Translations under genes and position numbers: made by a program | Assembly (NCBI GenBank): GCA_038373885.1 | Contig: JAWZYV010017494.1 | Location: 682,001 to 746,000, forward strand | Direction: 5' to 3' | DNA: 64,000 nucleotides | From: Cheiracanthium punctorium | Lineage: Eukaryota > Arthropoda > Arachnida > Araneae > Cheiracanthiidae | In this document: positions 12,913 to 24,043 of the stretch, piece by piece | How positions within the stretch are numbered: the stretch's first letter is position 1 | Layout: the number at the start of each line of letters is the position of its first letter | The notes under the pieces: model-generated | What the model was told of the DNA's origin: nothing | The model's input: only the letters and a program-made list of their open reading frames with translations | Database searches by the model: none

Positions 12913-13711
12913 CAGGGTGTTCAGCAAATAACACCCTGATTTGAAAAGCAAAAATCTCAAAAACGAAGGTCAATATACGAATGCAGCAAACAGTACGTTT
13001 ATTATATAACCAGTAAAAATTTTACACTAAAGTTCCGAAATAGTAGTTACAATAGCTGTTAACAGACAGTGTTGCACACAGCTTTCCTTTTAGGGGAGAG
13101 GGCATCATGGACGTAATGTTAAAAGATGTAATCTTTATGCTGGAAATTAAAAATTTATGAACTACAATCGCTAACTAATAAAATTTTCGACAAGGTGGGT
13201 TAGAACCCCCAAGCCCTTCCTTACGTGCGCCTCTGCTTACAGATGGCGCTGTACGTCGAAATCGATTGACGATCATCATGTATGAATTTATTCTCTGCAA
13301 GCAGTCACAGCACAATCTGCCAAAATGTCCAACGTTCGACATAAACAGGACGAGTTTGTCATCACAGCCCGTAATGTCCCAACGGAAGCGGATTCACATG
13401 CCACACAAATCGTCGATTCGAACTCGTCCAGCATGTTGGGACGGCTTTGGTAGACAGCATCATTCAGAGTACCCAACAGAAGATAGTTACAAGAAGTCAG
13501 GGAGAATATGGAGGTCAATACATTATGGAGATACAATACATACATACAATACAATACATTCTCCAAATACATTATGGAGATCTAGATTATAACGCCATCT
13601 GTTTGCGGTTTTTGTAACTACTACTTTGAAACTTCTACTGCACCCTTCTATTGATCTTTGTTTTTGAAATTTTTAACTTTGAAATCGGAGTACTATTTGC
13701 TGGACACCCTG
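12913..13711 (-). mobile_element. mariner/IS630-like element, internally decayed
   Basis: The left end CAGGGTGTTCAGCAAATA and the reverse complement of the right end, CAGGGTGTCCAGCAAATA, match at all but one position. The similarity continues about 70-100 bp inward (for example AATCTCAAAAACGAAGGTCA against AATTTCAAAAACAAAGATCA). TA follows the right end; the left flank is part of a TA repeat. The minus strand keeps the C-terminal part of a transposase (separate entry). About 800 bp is too short for a complete transposase gene, so this is an internally deleted copy. Confidence 0.75.
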
Positions 13712-14819
13712 TATTTGATTAGCTATTGTGCGAAACCTTGCTATGTTTGTATTAATAGCATAGTTCTAATCAAGTACATGATGATTAATTATACTATGCA
13801 ATTATTTTTAATTGTATTTTTTTTTTTAGTTGTTGTTCATCTGGATTGCTATTTTGTGATTGGTGGTCTTCTACTATTTGTGCCTTGGGATTATTACAGG
13901 TGTAACTTCCTGTTATATGTAAATTGTTTTTGTTTTGTTTTTTTTTTAATTCAAAGGGTTTCTGCTCAATATCAAGAGTAAATATTTTGAAATATTACCA
14001 TAAATGTTTCCAATTTAAACTACATATGCTTTCAATTAAATTGAAATTATATAAACTTCATAAAATTTTATTATATCTTTAACGTGCCACATTTAATTTT
14101 GCATTGTATAGTTGGTGTTCATATGTAATAAAATTAATCTTCATGCTAATTCACAATTAAATATACTTGTTGAACATATTTCAATAAAAATTCTAAGAAA
14201 TTTACAAACAACACGTGATATTTAAATGAGCTATGTTAAAATTTAAATAGGCAAAATGCAAATTTCTAGTATATTTGGGTAGAGGCAATTTAAAGATATA
14301 CTTATTATTCAGATTAAATTTATCATACGTAGTAGTCCTCACAGCGGTGTCTTGTGACATTATGGTGTAGGTAGGGAAATCATACAGACACCAAAAAATA
14401 TATATTTTGCAAGGAAACAATCACATTTTTAGATTCATACAAAATAAAATTTATTTTATGCATTTATGAAATTTGCAGAAACATTATCAGACACATTTAT
14501 TATTTCCGTATTCACCCTTCTAATTCACTAAAACTGAGTATTAAATTTAATAATATCCAGATTGAAATAAGATTGAAGTAATTGCTCTCCCAAATCAGAA
14601 ATTCAAAATAAAACACAGGATGTCCAAAACTAAACGTAAACATATGAATAATGCAATGGTCTTGGTTAACATTAGTTAGAAAACAAAAGTTTGAATAATA
14701 TTTCCAGCAAAGTTTCACTCTTAATTGAGACTACGGAATGCGCCATCTTCCTACTTCCCGTTTTCAGTGCACGATTTTTATTTATTAGCGGTGACGCTCT
14801 GAGACGCAAGCACTTTAAT
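13124..14819. repeat. 1,696-bp tandem duplication, copy 1
   Basis: This block is repeated head-to-tail at 14820-16515 with a constant offset of 1,696. The unit starts inside the mariner-like element and ends at CACTTTAATA before an AG shared by the two junctions. All conceptual translations agree between copies except one codon (G at 13467, A at 15163). The part from 13712 to 14819 is AT-rich, and I see no gene in it. Confidence 0.95.
13297..13506 (-). pseudogene. transposase C-terminal remnant, copy 1
   Basis: The minus-strand frame reads SLTSCNYLLLGTLNDAVYQS and then LDEFESTICVACES. This aligns with the block around the third catalytic acidic residue of IS630/Tc1/mariner transposases, whose usual form is SPDLTP.DFFLWG.LK..VY followed by an amphipathic helix. 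The catalytic D and the WG are altered, and nothing upstream of this block survives. It lies within the terminal inverted repeats of the element, so the assignment is consistent. It is dead. Confidence 0.6.
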
Positions 14820-16515
14820 AGATGTAATCTTTATGCTGGAAATTAAAAATTTATGAACTACAATCGCTAACTAATAAAATTTTCGACAAGGTGGGTTAGA
14901 ACCCCCAAGCCCTTCCTTACGTGCGCCTCTGCTTACAGATGGCGCTGTACGTCGAAATCGATTGACGATCATCATGTATGAATTTATTCTCTGCAAGCAG
15001 TCACAGCACAATCTGCCAAAATGTCCAACGTTCGACATAAACAGGACGAGTTTGTCATCACAGCCCGTAATGTCCCAACGGAAGCGGATTCACATGCCAC
15101 ACAAATCGTCGATTCGAACTCGTCCAGCATGTTGGGACGGCTTTGGTAGACAGCATCATTCAAAGTACCCAACAGAAGATAGTTACAAGAAGTCAGGGAG
15201 AATATGGAGGTCAATACATTATGGAGATACAATACATACATACAATACAATACATTCTCCAAATACATTATGGAGATCTAGATTATAACGCCATCTGTTT
15301 GCGGTTTTTGTAACTACTACTTTGAAACTTCTACTGCACCCTTCTATTGATCTTTGTTTTTGAAATTTTTAACTTTGAAATCGGAGTACTATTTGCTGGA
15401 CACCCTGTATTTGATTAGCTATTGTGCGAAACCTTGCTATGTTTGTATTAATAGCATAGTTCTAATCAAGTACATGATGATTAATTATACTATGCAATTA
15501 TTTTTAATTGTATTTTTTTTTTTAGTTGTTGTTCATCTGGATTGCTATTTTGTGATTGGTGGTCTTCTACTATTTGTGCCTTGGGATTATTACAGGTGTA
15601 ACTTCCTGTTATATGTAAATTGTTTTTGTTTTGTTTTTTTTTTAATTCAAAGGGTTTCTGCTCAATATCAAGAGTAAATATTTTGAAATATTACCATAAA
15701 TGTTTCCAATTTAAACTACATATGCTTTCAATTAAATTGAAATTATATAAACTTCATAAAATTTTATTATATCTTTAACGTGCCACATTTAATTTTGCAT
15801 TGTATAGTTGGTGTTCATATGTAATAAAATTAATCTTCATGCTAATTCACAATTAAATATACTTGTTGAACATATTTCAATAAAAATTCTAAGAAATTTA
15901 CAAACAACACGTGATATTTAAATGAGCTATGTTAAAATTTAAATAGGCAAAATGCAAATTTCTAGTATATTTGGGTAGAGGCAATTTAAAGATATACTTA
16001 TTATTCAGATTAAATTTATCATACGTAGTAGTCCTCACAGCGGTGTCTTGTGACATTATGGTGTAGGTAGGGAAATCATACAGACACCAAAAAATATATA
16101 TTTTGCAAGGAAACAATCACATTTTTAGATTCATACAAAATAAAATTTATTTTATGCATTTATGAAATTTGCAGAAACATTATCAGACACATTTATTATT
16201 TCCGTATTCACCCTTCTAATTCACTAAAACTGAGTATTAAATTTAATAATATCCAGATTGAAATAAGATTGAAGTAATTGCTCTCCCAAATCAGAAATTC
16301 AAAATAAAACACAGGATGTCCAAAACTAAACGTAAACATATGAATAATGCAATGGTCTTGGTTAACATTAGTTAGAAAACAAAAGTTTGAATAATATTTC
16401 CAGCAAAGTTTCACTCTTAATTGAGACTACGGAATGCGCCATCTTCCTACTTCCCGTTTTCAGTGCACGATTTTTATTTATTAGCGGTGACGCTCTGAGA
16501 CGCAAGCACTTTAAT
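14820..16515. repeat. 1,696-bp tandem duplication, copy 2
   Basis: Second copy of 13124-14819. It carries the right inverted repeat of the mariner-like element (ending at 15407) but lacks the left one. The duplication therefore happened after the element inserted and cut through it. The remaining 1.1 kb is AT-rich without a gene. Confidence 0.95.
14993..15202 (-). pseudogene. transposase C-terminal remnant, copy 2
   Basis: Same remnant as at 13297-13506, shifted by 1,696 bp. The translated minus-strand product is identical over the conserved block. Confidence 0.6.
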
Positions 16516-16960
16516 AGCCAATAAATCCACAAATTTTTGAACCATGTGACTAGCTTATAGACCATGTGACCTTAGATATATAATAGTCCAGACAGGTGAA
16601 TTGAGCGATTTTTCATGGCTTCTCTTGCAATGGAAATCTATGGCACTCGATGTTACATTTATTTGTAAAGATGTTGTTTTACTATAGAAATATTTATTTA
16701 ATAAGTAATGACAGCCGTGCAGTATCATGGAATATTGGGATTGCCCCGCACAAAGCTGGCTGTGAGAATTCAATATAAACACCTTGCCAGACTTATGAAT
16801 TATGTCTACATCATTTATATAATTCATTGGCCCTTAAGACCCTACAAAATTGACAATCAAACGAAAGTTTGTATGGAAACCTTTTATTGCTTGTACTCAC
16901 AAATTTATTAAGAATTTACATTTTATACGTATTAAAAATAATCTTTATTAATGAATATAT
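16516..16960. other. AT-rich stretch, no gene seen
   Basis: A short direct repeat ACCATGTGAC occurs at 16540 and 16561. Nothing else is recognised. Confidence 0.5.
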
Positions 16961-16962
16961 AT

Positions 16963-17945
16963 GTGGTTATCAAAATAGTGGAAGCACTTTCGATTTATAA
17001 GAAATCTTTTATAATATAACATACAGCCGCGTTGTCATGTAATACAGCTTGGATTCTCCTAGGAATCGAATCATACAATTTTTGTATTTTGGCGAATATT
17101 GTTGTATTCATTCTTCATGGAGGTATTTTGAAAATGCCTAGGGAGATGCCAATGGAGGCTATCGATTTCGGATTGAACACTAAAACAGATCATAACGGTT
17201 CAATTCTACAGAGGTCGGGAGACTATGCGGGTCAGCGTACATGTTTCCCTTCATCCTTGTGTACATCAAACCATGATTGGACAACTCCCGCTGCATGAAT
17301 AGCAACATTATCATCCTGGTAAACTCCATCTCCTGTAAGAAACAAAGTTTGCACCATAAAATAGGCGTGGTTAGCTGGAACTTCTCTATACTTCTCCCTA
17401 GTGATTCTTTCTTTCAACTATGATTGGGAAAGCAGAAAACCAGGACACGGCGAACTGTATCATCACAGATTCACCTGCATGCTTGACAGTTGGTAGGAGA
17501 CAATCACGATTATACGCTAGTGTGCAAGTGTCCTCCAAATTTGCATCCGACGTGTTGTAGGGAAAAGCGTGTAAGATGGTTCGCGTGGCCATATAACTGT
17601 CTTCCACTTACCAATCAACTAGGTTTTGTGGTTGTGTATGGATACCACTGTTACCATAATATCTGTGGCAAATGGCTTGGTAATTGCTGCTCTGCGGTAA
17701 ATTTTCTGCTTATGAAGGTGTCTCCTAACTATAAGTATTGATACTGGAGAATCCATATGCTGATAGAGCTCTGAAATAACCTTGGCTGCAGTTATTTTCA
17801 TTTTAGACATTACAATTCGCTTCAATACTCGTCAGTCTCTTTTACTCAGGTTAAAGTTCATAGAGGACGGACAAGCCAATTCTATAAGAGAGTTTACAAC
17901 TGTTAATGTCCATCTCCAAACTTTGTTAGATAATCCAGCTACTTT
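16963..17945 (-). pseudogene. Tc1-family transposase, nearly full length, dead
   Basis: Read on the minus strand, the blocks of a Tc1 transposase appear in order. First is an N-terminal HTH part (LKRIVMSKMKITAAKV, then VRRHLHKQKIYRRAA; about 17840-17690). Next is CLLPTVKHAGESVMIQFAVS (about 17510-17450), then MVQTLF...GVYQDDN with the second catalytic Asp (about 17360-17295). Last are SPDL..IEPL with the third acidic residue and KLYDSIPRRIQAVLHDN near the C-terminus (about 17075-17030). Tc1 transposases run to about 340 residues and this spans about 300. At least two frame shifts separate the blocks, and in-frame stops sit where Trp or Gln is usual (17240-17180). The position of the first catalytic Asp appears changed. 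No clear inverted-repeat pair was found, so the element's ends are not set. Confidence 0.85.
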
Positions 17946-18764
17946 GTTTGATAATCCAGCTATGGGCCCAGCTACGGCCGAGCCCATAGGGTCAGCCAAG
18001 GTATTAAATACATGAAATAGGTTATTGATGCTCAGAGCGAATTAACATAAGTTTTTGAACTATTTACATATTTATATACCGTGCATTCTACTTCAAGGCC
18101 AAGCACTAAAGCCAACAACTCATATAATTTTCAATGACAAACATACTGATTTATCTAAATTTATTGACGTTTTAAGATTTTCCTTTTTTTCCTTTACTTA
18201 ATTACCTTCCTTGAAAAGTAGTTAATAAAAGTAAATATTTAAATTAAATAAAAGAATAAGGAAGGAGAAGGAAATGAATATGGAATATTCATTTTGAATT
18301 AAATAAATAATAATTGTTAAACATAATAGTAATTAGGAAAAAAGAGTGTTTATCATCTCTATTAGTCCATTATCTTCTTTGTTTTGACGCTTTGTGTGTA
18401 CGCTGTCATGACTTTAGACACATCTTACCTCTATAAATGTCTAAAATCTGGGATGTTTCGGCCATCCTTACTATAACTAATAGAATTTCTACAATACGGC
18501 CTATTCGAAAGTCTGTGAAGTATCACATTTTACACATTTAGTGTAATTGCAAGACTTCTAGAAATTCACTGAAGCTCCTCATTCTACTACGATGCTACAG
18601 TAAATTTTACGTAAGATAAAAACTGATGGTTAGTATTATATTGTACTGCATATGAAGAGCATTCTTAAAAGTCATTCACAGTTGTTTCCATTATTTTAAC
18701 TAACCCATTTATTTAAATAACGTAACATAAATAGTTTAGCTACCAAGTAAATTTCCGAAAAGAA
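17946..18764. other. AT-rich stretch, no gene seen
   Basis: No gene. A short GC patch at 17960-17998 holds the direct repeats GATAATCCAGCTA and GGGCCCAGC/GAGCCCAT, likely flank of the Tc1 relic. Confidence 0.45.
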
Positions 18765-19472
18765 TATGCAGAGTGTCGTAAAAAGGTGGTAACGGTGTTT
18801 TTTCTTTATCTAATAGAGATAAGTGGGTAGTATAAATTGAAAAAATGTTCAAAATAAGGTTGGTAAAAAGACTGCGCAACGAAAAACTCCTCACGTTAAT
18901 TTTCAAAAAGTCACACTTTTTAAATTTATATACAACCCCGTACAAAAAAATTCTCAACCAGCAAAATGTGCTTCATACACTCATGAGGTGATATACAAAA
19001 ATTTAAAATTATATCCTTAAAAGTGTCTGAGATATGAAGATAAATATAACGCTGACTTAAACCACTTTTCAATGGCCCTCGAATGATCGCATTTCAGGGG
19101 TCGTACAGAAATAACGAAAGAAAATCTTTTTTTTTTCCCACTCGAGTAATATACATTTACATTCAAAATCATGTATAGTTTCCGATCATCTTTTTTTAAA
19201 GATATTTCTGCGATGCTGTATGATGAAAGGCTCAAATTGGGTACATCGCCTCATAAGTATATGGGACACATTTTGCTATTTGGGAATTGGGAATACGGGT
19301 GTCGTATACAAATTTAAAAAGCGTAACTTTTTCTAAATGAAAGAGAAGATTGTTTTCCTAACAGAGTTTTATTTCCGACCTTATTTTGAATATTTTTTCA
19401 ATTTACACTGCCCACTTATCCCTAATAGATAAAAAATTAAAGCCCATTTCCACCTTTTTAGAACACCCTGTA
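18765..19472. mobile_element. 708-bp foldback DNA element with long inverted arms
   Basis: The reverse complement of the right end, TACAGGGTGTTCTAAAAAGG, pairs with the left end TATGCAGAGTGTCGTAAAAA. The pairing continues inward for about 250 bp: ATAAGTGGGTAGTATAAATT against ATAAGTGGGCAGTGTAAATT, TTCAAAATAAGGT in both arms, AGCAAAATGTG in both and ATGAGG(T/C)GAT in both. A short unpaired centre remains around 19080-19130. No transposase reading frame is seen. TA at both ends fits a Tc1/mariner-type target site. It is a non-autonomous foldback element of unknown family. Confidence 0.8.
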
Positions 19473-20360
19473 TATATCGAACAAAATAAATGCCTAAAAC
19501 TAATCAAAGGAGACTTTTTTGTAACTTCTAATTTTATATGTATAATTAAAGATTGTAGATTGTAAATTTATATGTATTTTGGATTTTACTTAATTCCCTT
19601 TAATTTTAATACAAAGAACTGACAAATGGCAGCAACTTAGAGCAAAATAATAATCTTCTACAAGTTTTAATAAGAAAACAAACATATGCTATACATTCAG
19701 TGAAGTGTTTAGAATTAAATGTTGTATTTCGTAAAGTAAATGAAAATGTGAAAGTTGTTTTGAAACAGTTTCTACAAACACATTGTTCAAAAATATTCTT
19801 CAATATCGGAAGATGATGTTGCTATTTTATTTTGTGAAACAAACGTATTTCTGAAAATAAAATGTAAAAGACCTTGCGAACGCAAATATCGTTTCTGAAG
19901 ATGTTGAACGCACGAGTGTTTATCAAGCACGCATGTTTAATTTTGCCAGTAGCATAGCGCTCTTGTGAAGTTCGGAATACATTGTAAATTTGTATTCCAA
20001 ACTTTATAAGAGAGCTATTTCGAGAAATTTTCGATGGTTTATATTTATACCATTATTTTAAAAAATCTTTTTACTTGAAAGGACAGGAGTTGTGTAATTT
20101 CAGATACCAGTATTATGACGTATCACATTCAGAAAATAAATGATAGTTAAAAAAGTTTATTTCTTGCAACCGTGTAAAAGAAAAAATGGTTAGCATCCAT
20201 TTCATTTAGCTTACATGAAGTGTAGCCTTGCACTAAAACTGTATGATGTAAATATTCCTTCACACGCATACATGTGTGTGTGTGTGGTTATTTATATTTA
20301 ATCACATGACCATTCACCTATGTTTGCTTTTATCATATGCATCTTCCCATCGTTCAAAAA
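19473..20360. other. AT-rich stretch, no gene seen
   Basis: It holds only a short (GT)n run near 20272-20286. The minus-strand frame at 19606-19803 has no recognisable domain. Confidence 0.5.
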
Positions 20361-20791
20361 TACAGGGTGCCCCATAAATTGGCACAAAATTTGTAGAGAA
20401 ATGGTGCACATTAAAAGGTATCAGTAAACATAGCAATGTGAGGTCAAAAACACCATTTACACTTACCTACTGTTAATAGTAACATTGGGAAAATTGTTGA
20501 AGTGTTAGTCTAATTTCTTAAGCAAGATTCATGAAAATACGGCTTGTCTCCAAAAATTTAATCCATGATATGAAATAGAAGTTTTGAATTATCAGTTTAA
20601 GTAACACGTTTGTATGAAAGATGCTTATTTGACGAAACATTCACTATTATTTAAGAAGTCGTTCAAAAGTGATTATCAACAGCTACATGGAAACGACATT
20701 TCCAACACCACTTTGGTATTTGATTCTTATTCCTTATTATGTGCGCTACCTCCCCTTAAATTTTGTACCAATAGTTATAGTCCACTTTGTA
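20361..20791. mobile_element. 430-bp MITE, CAGGGTG-type ends
   Basis: The left end TACAGGGTGCCCCATAAATT pairs with the reverse complement of the right end, TACAAAGTGGACTATAACTA. Pairing continues through GGCACAAAATTTGTAG/GGTACAAAATTTAAGG, TGGTGCACATTAAAAGG/TAGCGCACATAATAAGG and a further stretch. The inverted repeat is thus about 60 bp and imperfect. TA flanks both ends. The open frame inside (20614-20829) is not transposase-like. Confidence 0.7.
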
Positions 20792-21447
20792 TATCATGGA
20801 GCGTTCATATATATGTGAGCGTTGCATAATGGTAATTACTAGAAATACTCTCAAGTTTTAATGCAAATTGAAAAGTTATTAATTGTTTATCAGCTGTCGA
20901 TTGTAAGAGGAGTTTGAAATTTACATCTAACGTTTATTTCCGCGAATTGTGGAGACATGTGACATATTATTTCAAATACCTGCATACATCACAATATCAT
21001 TATGTGTTAAACGCATTTACAATTATGTGTATGTCTTTGCCAAATTTAGGTTTCATGTCAAAGAAACTTATCTGTAAATGTTCGTAATTAAATTACTAAT
21101 TTTAGTTTATAAGTCAGTTATGACTTAGATAATACTACAGCTTGACATTTGTGATACCACGGTAAAGATCTGATGCATCAAATTTATTTTACCGACGCAG
21201 TATGTTCGTATTGTCTCGTCTAACGAGAATATTGGCAAATGCCAAAATTAATGACATTTTAACATAGTCTATTCGTTCCAATGAACTTAATCATGCTTAA
21301 TTTTTTTAAAGTTTTGATATTGACGATTGGTCTGTCAAGACATACATGAGTATATCCATTAATGAGTGTGTCTGTGCTGTGTAAACTAGTGCGTTTAAAC
21401 ATGATTTAGGGCTTTTTAGGCGAAGTTACAAAATTAGAAATAAATAA
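20792..21447. other. AT-rich stretch, no gene seen
   Basis: Nothing recognised. Confidence 0.5.
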
Positions 21448-21950
21448 TAATAAAGGGCTTCCCAAAATTTACGCAAGATTTGAATGAAATAGAAAATTAA
21501 TTTAGTGTTGGCAACAAAAAAGGAAAATAATTCGACATCTGAGTGTTTAGGGCTAAAAAATTGCACCACTGTACGAAACAATAACGCGTTTTCTATGTTG
21601 AAAAACATTAAAAAAATTATGAAAGCTTCATGCATGATGATTTTGAAGATAAATGAAGAGAAAGATCATGTGATTTAACACCATTGGGTTTCTTTCTTTG
21701 GGGTTATTTGAAATGAAATATCTATGTCAAGAAGCCCACGTCCACCCGTGCGTTCAAGGAAAATGTCCGGAGGACTCAACGCTGCATCAACGAAATTCAG
21801 GACCATTTATTCGAAATGGTCCAGGGAGATTTCGACAAAAGAGTGCATACGTGCCAGCAAAGCAGTGGAGGTCATTTCCCGATGTATTTTTTTATTCCTT
21901 ACATAACCCTATCCTATAAGCTTTATGTTTCAATAAAAAAATACAATTGA
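21448..21950 (+). pseudogene. Tc1/mariner-type transposase C-terminus, truncated
   Basis: From about 21668 the plus strand reads CDLTPLGFFLWGYLK, a stop, then NIYVKKPTSTRAFKENVRRT, INEIQDHLFEMV and SSGGHFPDVFF. This is the C-terminal block of an IS630/Tc1/mariner transposase: the third catalytic region, the FLWG motif and the closing GGHF motif. The frame is open apart from the TGA after LK. The N-terminal two thirds are missing. The upstream GGGCTTCCCAAAATTTACGC (from 21455) looks like a possible element end, with a large internal deletion between, but I found no matching right end. Confidence 0.7.
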
Positions 21951-21959
21951 AAAAAAAAA

Positions 21960-22160
21960 CTGTATTTTCTGTTTACCGATATATCCCGGAGTATAACATG
22001 CTCTGACACATAACACGTATCGGTAAATTTAGAATACGTCAATCAGTTTATTTTACATTTTATATTCTGTATTTTATGTTCGGTGTATAACACGCACGCG
22101 AAAAAATGAAGTTATTTTTTGAAGTTGAAAGTGCGTGTTATACGCAGAGATATACGGTCA
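21960..22160. mobile_element. DNA-transposon terminus with ATAACACGCAC inverted repeat
   Basis: A perfect 13-bp inverted repeat, GTATAACACGCAC (22085-22097) against GTGCGTGTTATAC (22131-22143), is followed by GCAGAGATATACGGTC. A related ATAACACGTATCGG lies at 22009. Such 'ATACGGTC...GTATAACACGCAC' ends resemble termini of DNA transposons, but the family is not assigned and no transposase is present. Confidence 0.4.
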
Positions 22161-22560
22161 TTTAAATCTTGTGTAAATTTTGCGGTACATCTTTTATCTG
22201 TATCTTAAAAGAGTACTTTATATGCTAATACAGGTTTGTGCTAAACATACTTTAAGAAAGCGGTTATAACTTAATTTTACAAAACAATGCTGTAATGATT
22301 TAAACAAAACAAAAGTACGCCTATAACCTAACTTCAAAATAAGTTTCACGGACACATTTAGTGCCCCCCCTACTTTTTCGAAGACAGTTATCACATTATT
22401 ACAAACAACTTTCATCGAATTTCGTGAGATCAATCGATAGGCGCGTTATATATCGAGCAGTAACTACGATTTCTCGGGACTTTTTTCCAGAGTTTTTTCT
22501 TACGGATAGGTCCCGTTTGAAAACCTTCTCCTTTTTTTCTCCAGGAGCATGTAATAAGTC
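22161..22560. other. AT-rich stretch, no gene seen
   Basis: Overlapping short open frames on both strands lack any recognisable domain. Confidence 0.45.
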
Positions 22561-22765
22561 GGTGTCACGCAATGTCTGAAGAAGGATAGGGGGGGGGGGG
22601 CGCAGAGCAAAGGGCAATCGATACGGTCAGGCTCCTGAATATATCGATTATTCCGGTAAAGGAGGTGGGCGGGCTCAGAGAAGTTATGGCGTCGGCTGCT
22701 TCCCTTTTTGGGTTGGGCCTTTTGCACCTTTCGCTGCAGGTTTTCCTGGCACTGAGCATTTGAAT
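22561..22765. other. GC-rich block of unknown origin
   Basis: After an 11-base G run (about 22590-22600) comes roughly 150 bp with many CpG and a composition unlike the flanks. Open frames on the minus strand (22500-22759) are Pro/Ser/Arg-rich in all three frames, which fits GC content rather than coding. It may be a fragment of an unrecognised element. I see no inverted repeats. Confidence 0.4.
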
Positions 22766-23273
22766 CGAGATAAACTCATGGGAATACCAAGGTCCACGTT
22801 TCTTAGTTAAGGTTCGTCAGGACAAATGCAGGGGACATCATTTGGTAATAACTATACATTTTAGAGATGAGGCATACGATTATTGGTGTATAAATATCTT
22901 GCGAAACGCAAAGAGTCACAGAAAGTTTGTAAAGTTTCGGACGTCTTATTGTCGTTTGAATGCTATTCGAAAATGCTGATGAGTATTGATACGAAGTATA
23001 CCTGAAATTCGTGTTAAATGAATTTGTAATAAAAGCTTCGCGAAATGTCAGTAGATTTAATCTATGTAGAAAAGTTTTGAACATCATACTCTACAAGGTT
23101 TTATATTTATCCTGTTTGTTTTTCGAAAAGAAAATTATATTGATAACGAAAAGGATGTGCTATCCTGTTGTCTGAAGTACGTCAATTCAAACTTTCCCAA
23201 CAGGAAATGATTTTGACTGTTTAAGAACACCCAGTAATGCTTAATTAGAAAAATGTGCAAAGTAGAAGATCTG
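22766..23273. other. no gene seen
   Basis: The 94-codon minus-strand frame (22803-23087) has no recognisable domain. Nothing else is seen. Confidence 0.45.
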
Positions 23274-23440
23274 AAAAAAGGTTTTGTTGATTCAACAAAA
23301 TTTTAGTTAATTCGACAAAATATTTTGTTAATTTGTTAAAACAAACAAATTCGTTCGGTTACAGTAGTGCCAAAATTTTTTTCTTGAATTAACAAAATTT
23401 TGTTCAATTCAACAAAACATTTTTTTCGTGTGAAGAAAAA
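23274..23440. repeat. imperfect inverted repeat, TTTTGTTGAATT family
   Basis: The left arm GGTTTTGTTGATTCAACAAA (from 23280) pairs with the reverse complement of the right arm, TGTTTTGTTGAATTGAACAA, and pairing goes on through ATTTT(A/G)(G)TTAATTC. The arms are about 55 bp and enclose GGTTACAGTAGTGCC. The right half resembles the TGCTGCCA units at 44812-45140, so it is probably a related MITE. Confidence 0.5.
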
Positions 23441-23904
23441 AAATGAGAATGCGTAAAATATACATATTTTAATCAACCTTTCAGAATATTTCATGTTTAC
23501 AAAAAAGTTTTTTTTTGTCGGTGGAGGGGGCGGGGATGAAAGACTGTTTTTCTTTTGTTACAAATACCATTAATGTAACTTATAGAATGCTGAGCTAAAG
23601 CATTCTATCAAAACTACCAAAACTAAACAAAGTATGCCGAAACGATTTATATTAATGAAAATATTTTCAGATTATAACTTTTTTGGAACAAAATATTGGA
23701 TAATTAAGATAAATATGATGTATAAATCAGATAAATCGGAAAGAAATTTTAACTCATACAAATAGCTTTATAGTTTACTGATTTCTCCGAGTTAATTATT
23801 ATAACCATCTTTAAACCATTTCTGTAAAATCTAAGTACATAAACCACGTGTGAGAATTATTAGTAAGAATAATTCATTTCTTTTGTTTACCTTTGCCCTA
23901 TAAA
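23441..23904. other. AT-rich stretch, no gene seen
   Basis: Nothing recognised except a short G-rich patch near 23519-23537. Confidence 0.5.
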
Positions 23905-24043
23905 CAGGGGCGGCCCTAGGGTAGGTGCCCCCCCTCCCCCGCAGACGTAAAAAAGACGTATATATATATTTTTTCAACCTCTTGAGTTCAAAATGGAGCC
24001 CCGATTTCATACTGACCTTGCTTACCGTGTGGGGACGCCCCTG
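23905..24043. mobile_element. 139-bp hAT-type MITE
   Basis: The ends CAGGGGCGGCCCT and AGGGGCGTCCCC (reverse complement of the right end, after its leading C) form terminal inverted repeats. The flanking 8-mers CCTATAAA (23897-23904) and CTTATAAC (24044-24051) match at six of eight positions, a decayed hAT-like 8-bp target-site duplication. The left half carries the C-run usual in this class. It is non-autonomous. Confidence 0.7.

Noticed and set aside
13658..13981. 107-codon hydrophobic frame, repeated at 15354-15677
   Set aside because: Its presence twice is due to the 1,696-bp duplication. It overlaps the element's inverted repeat and has a T-rich, low-complexity composition.
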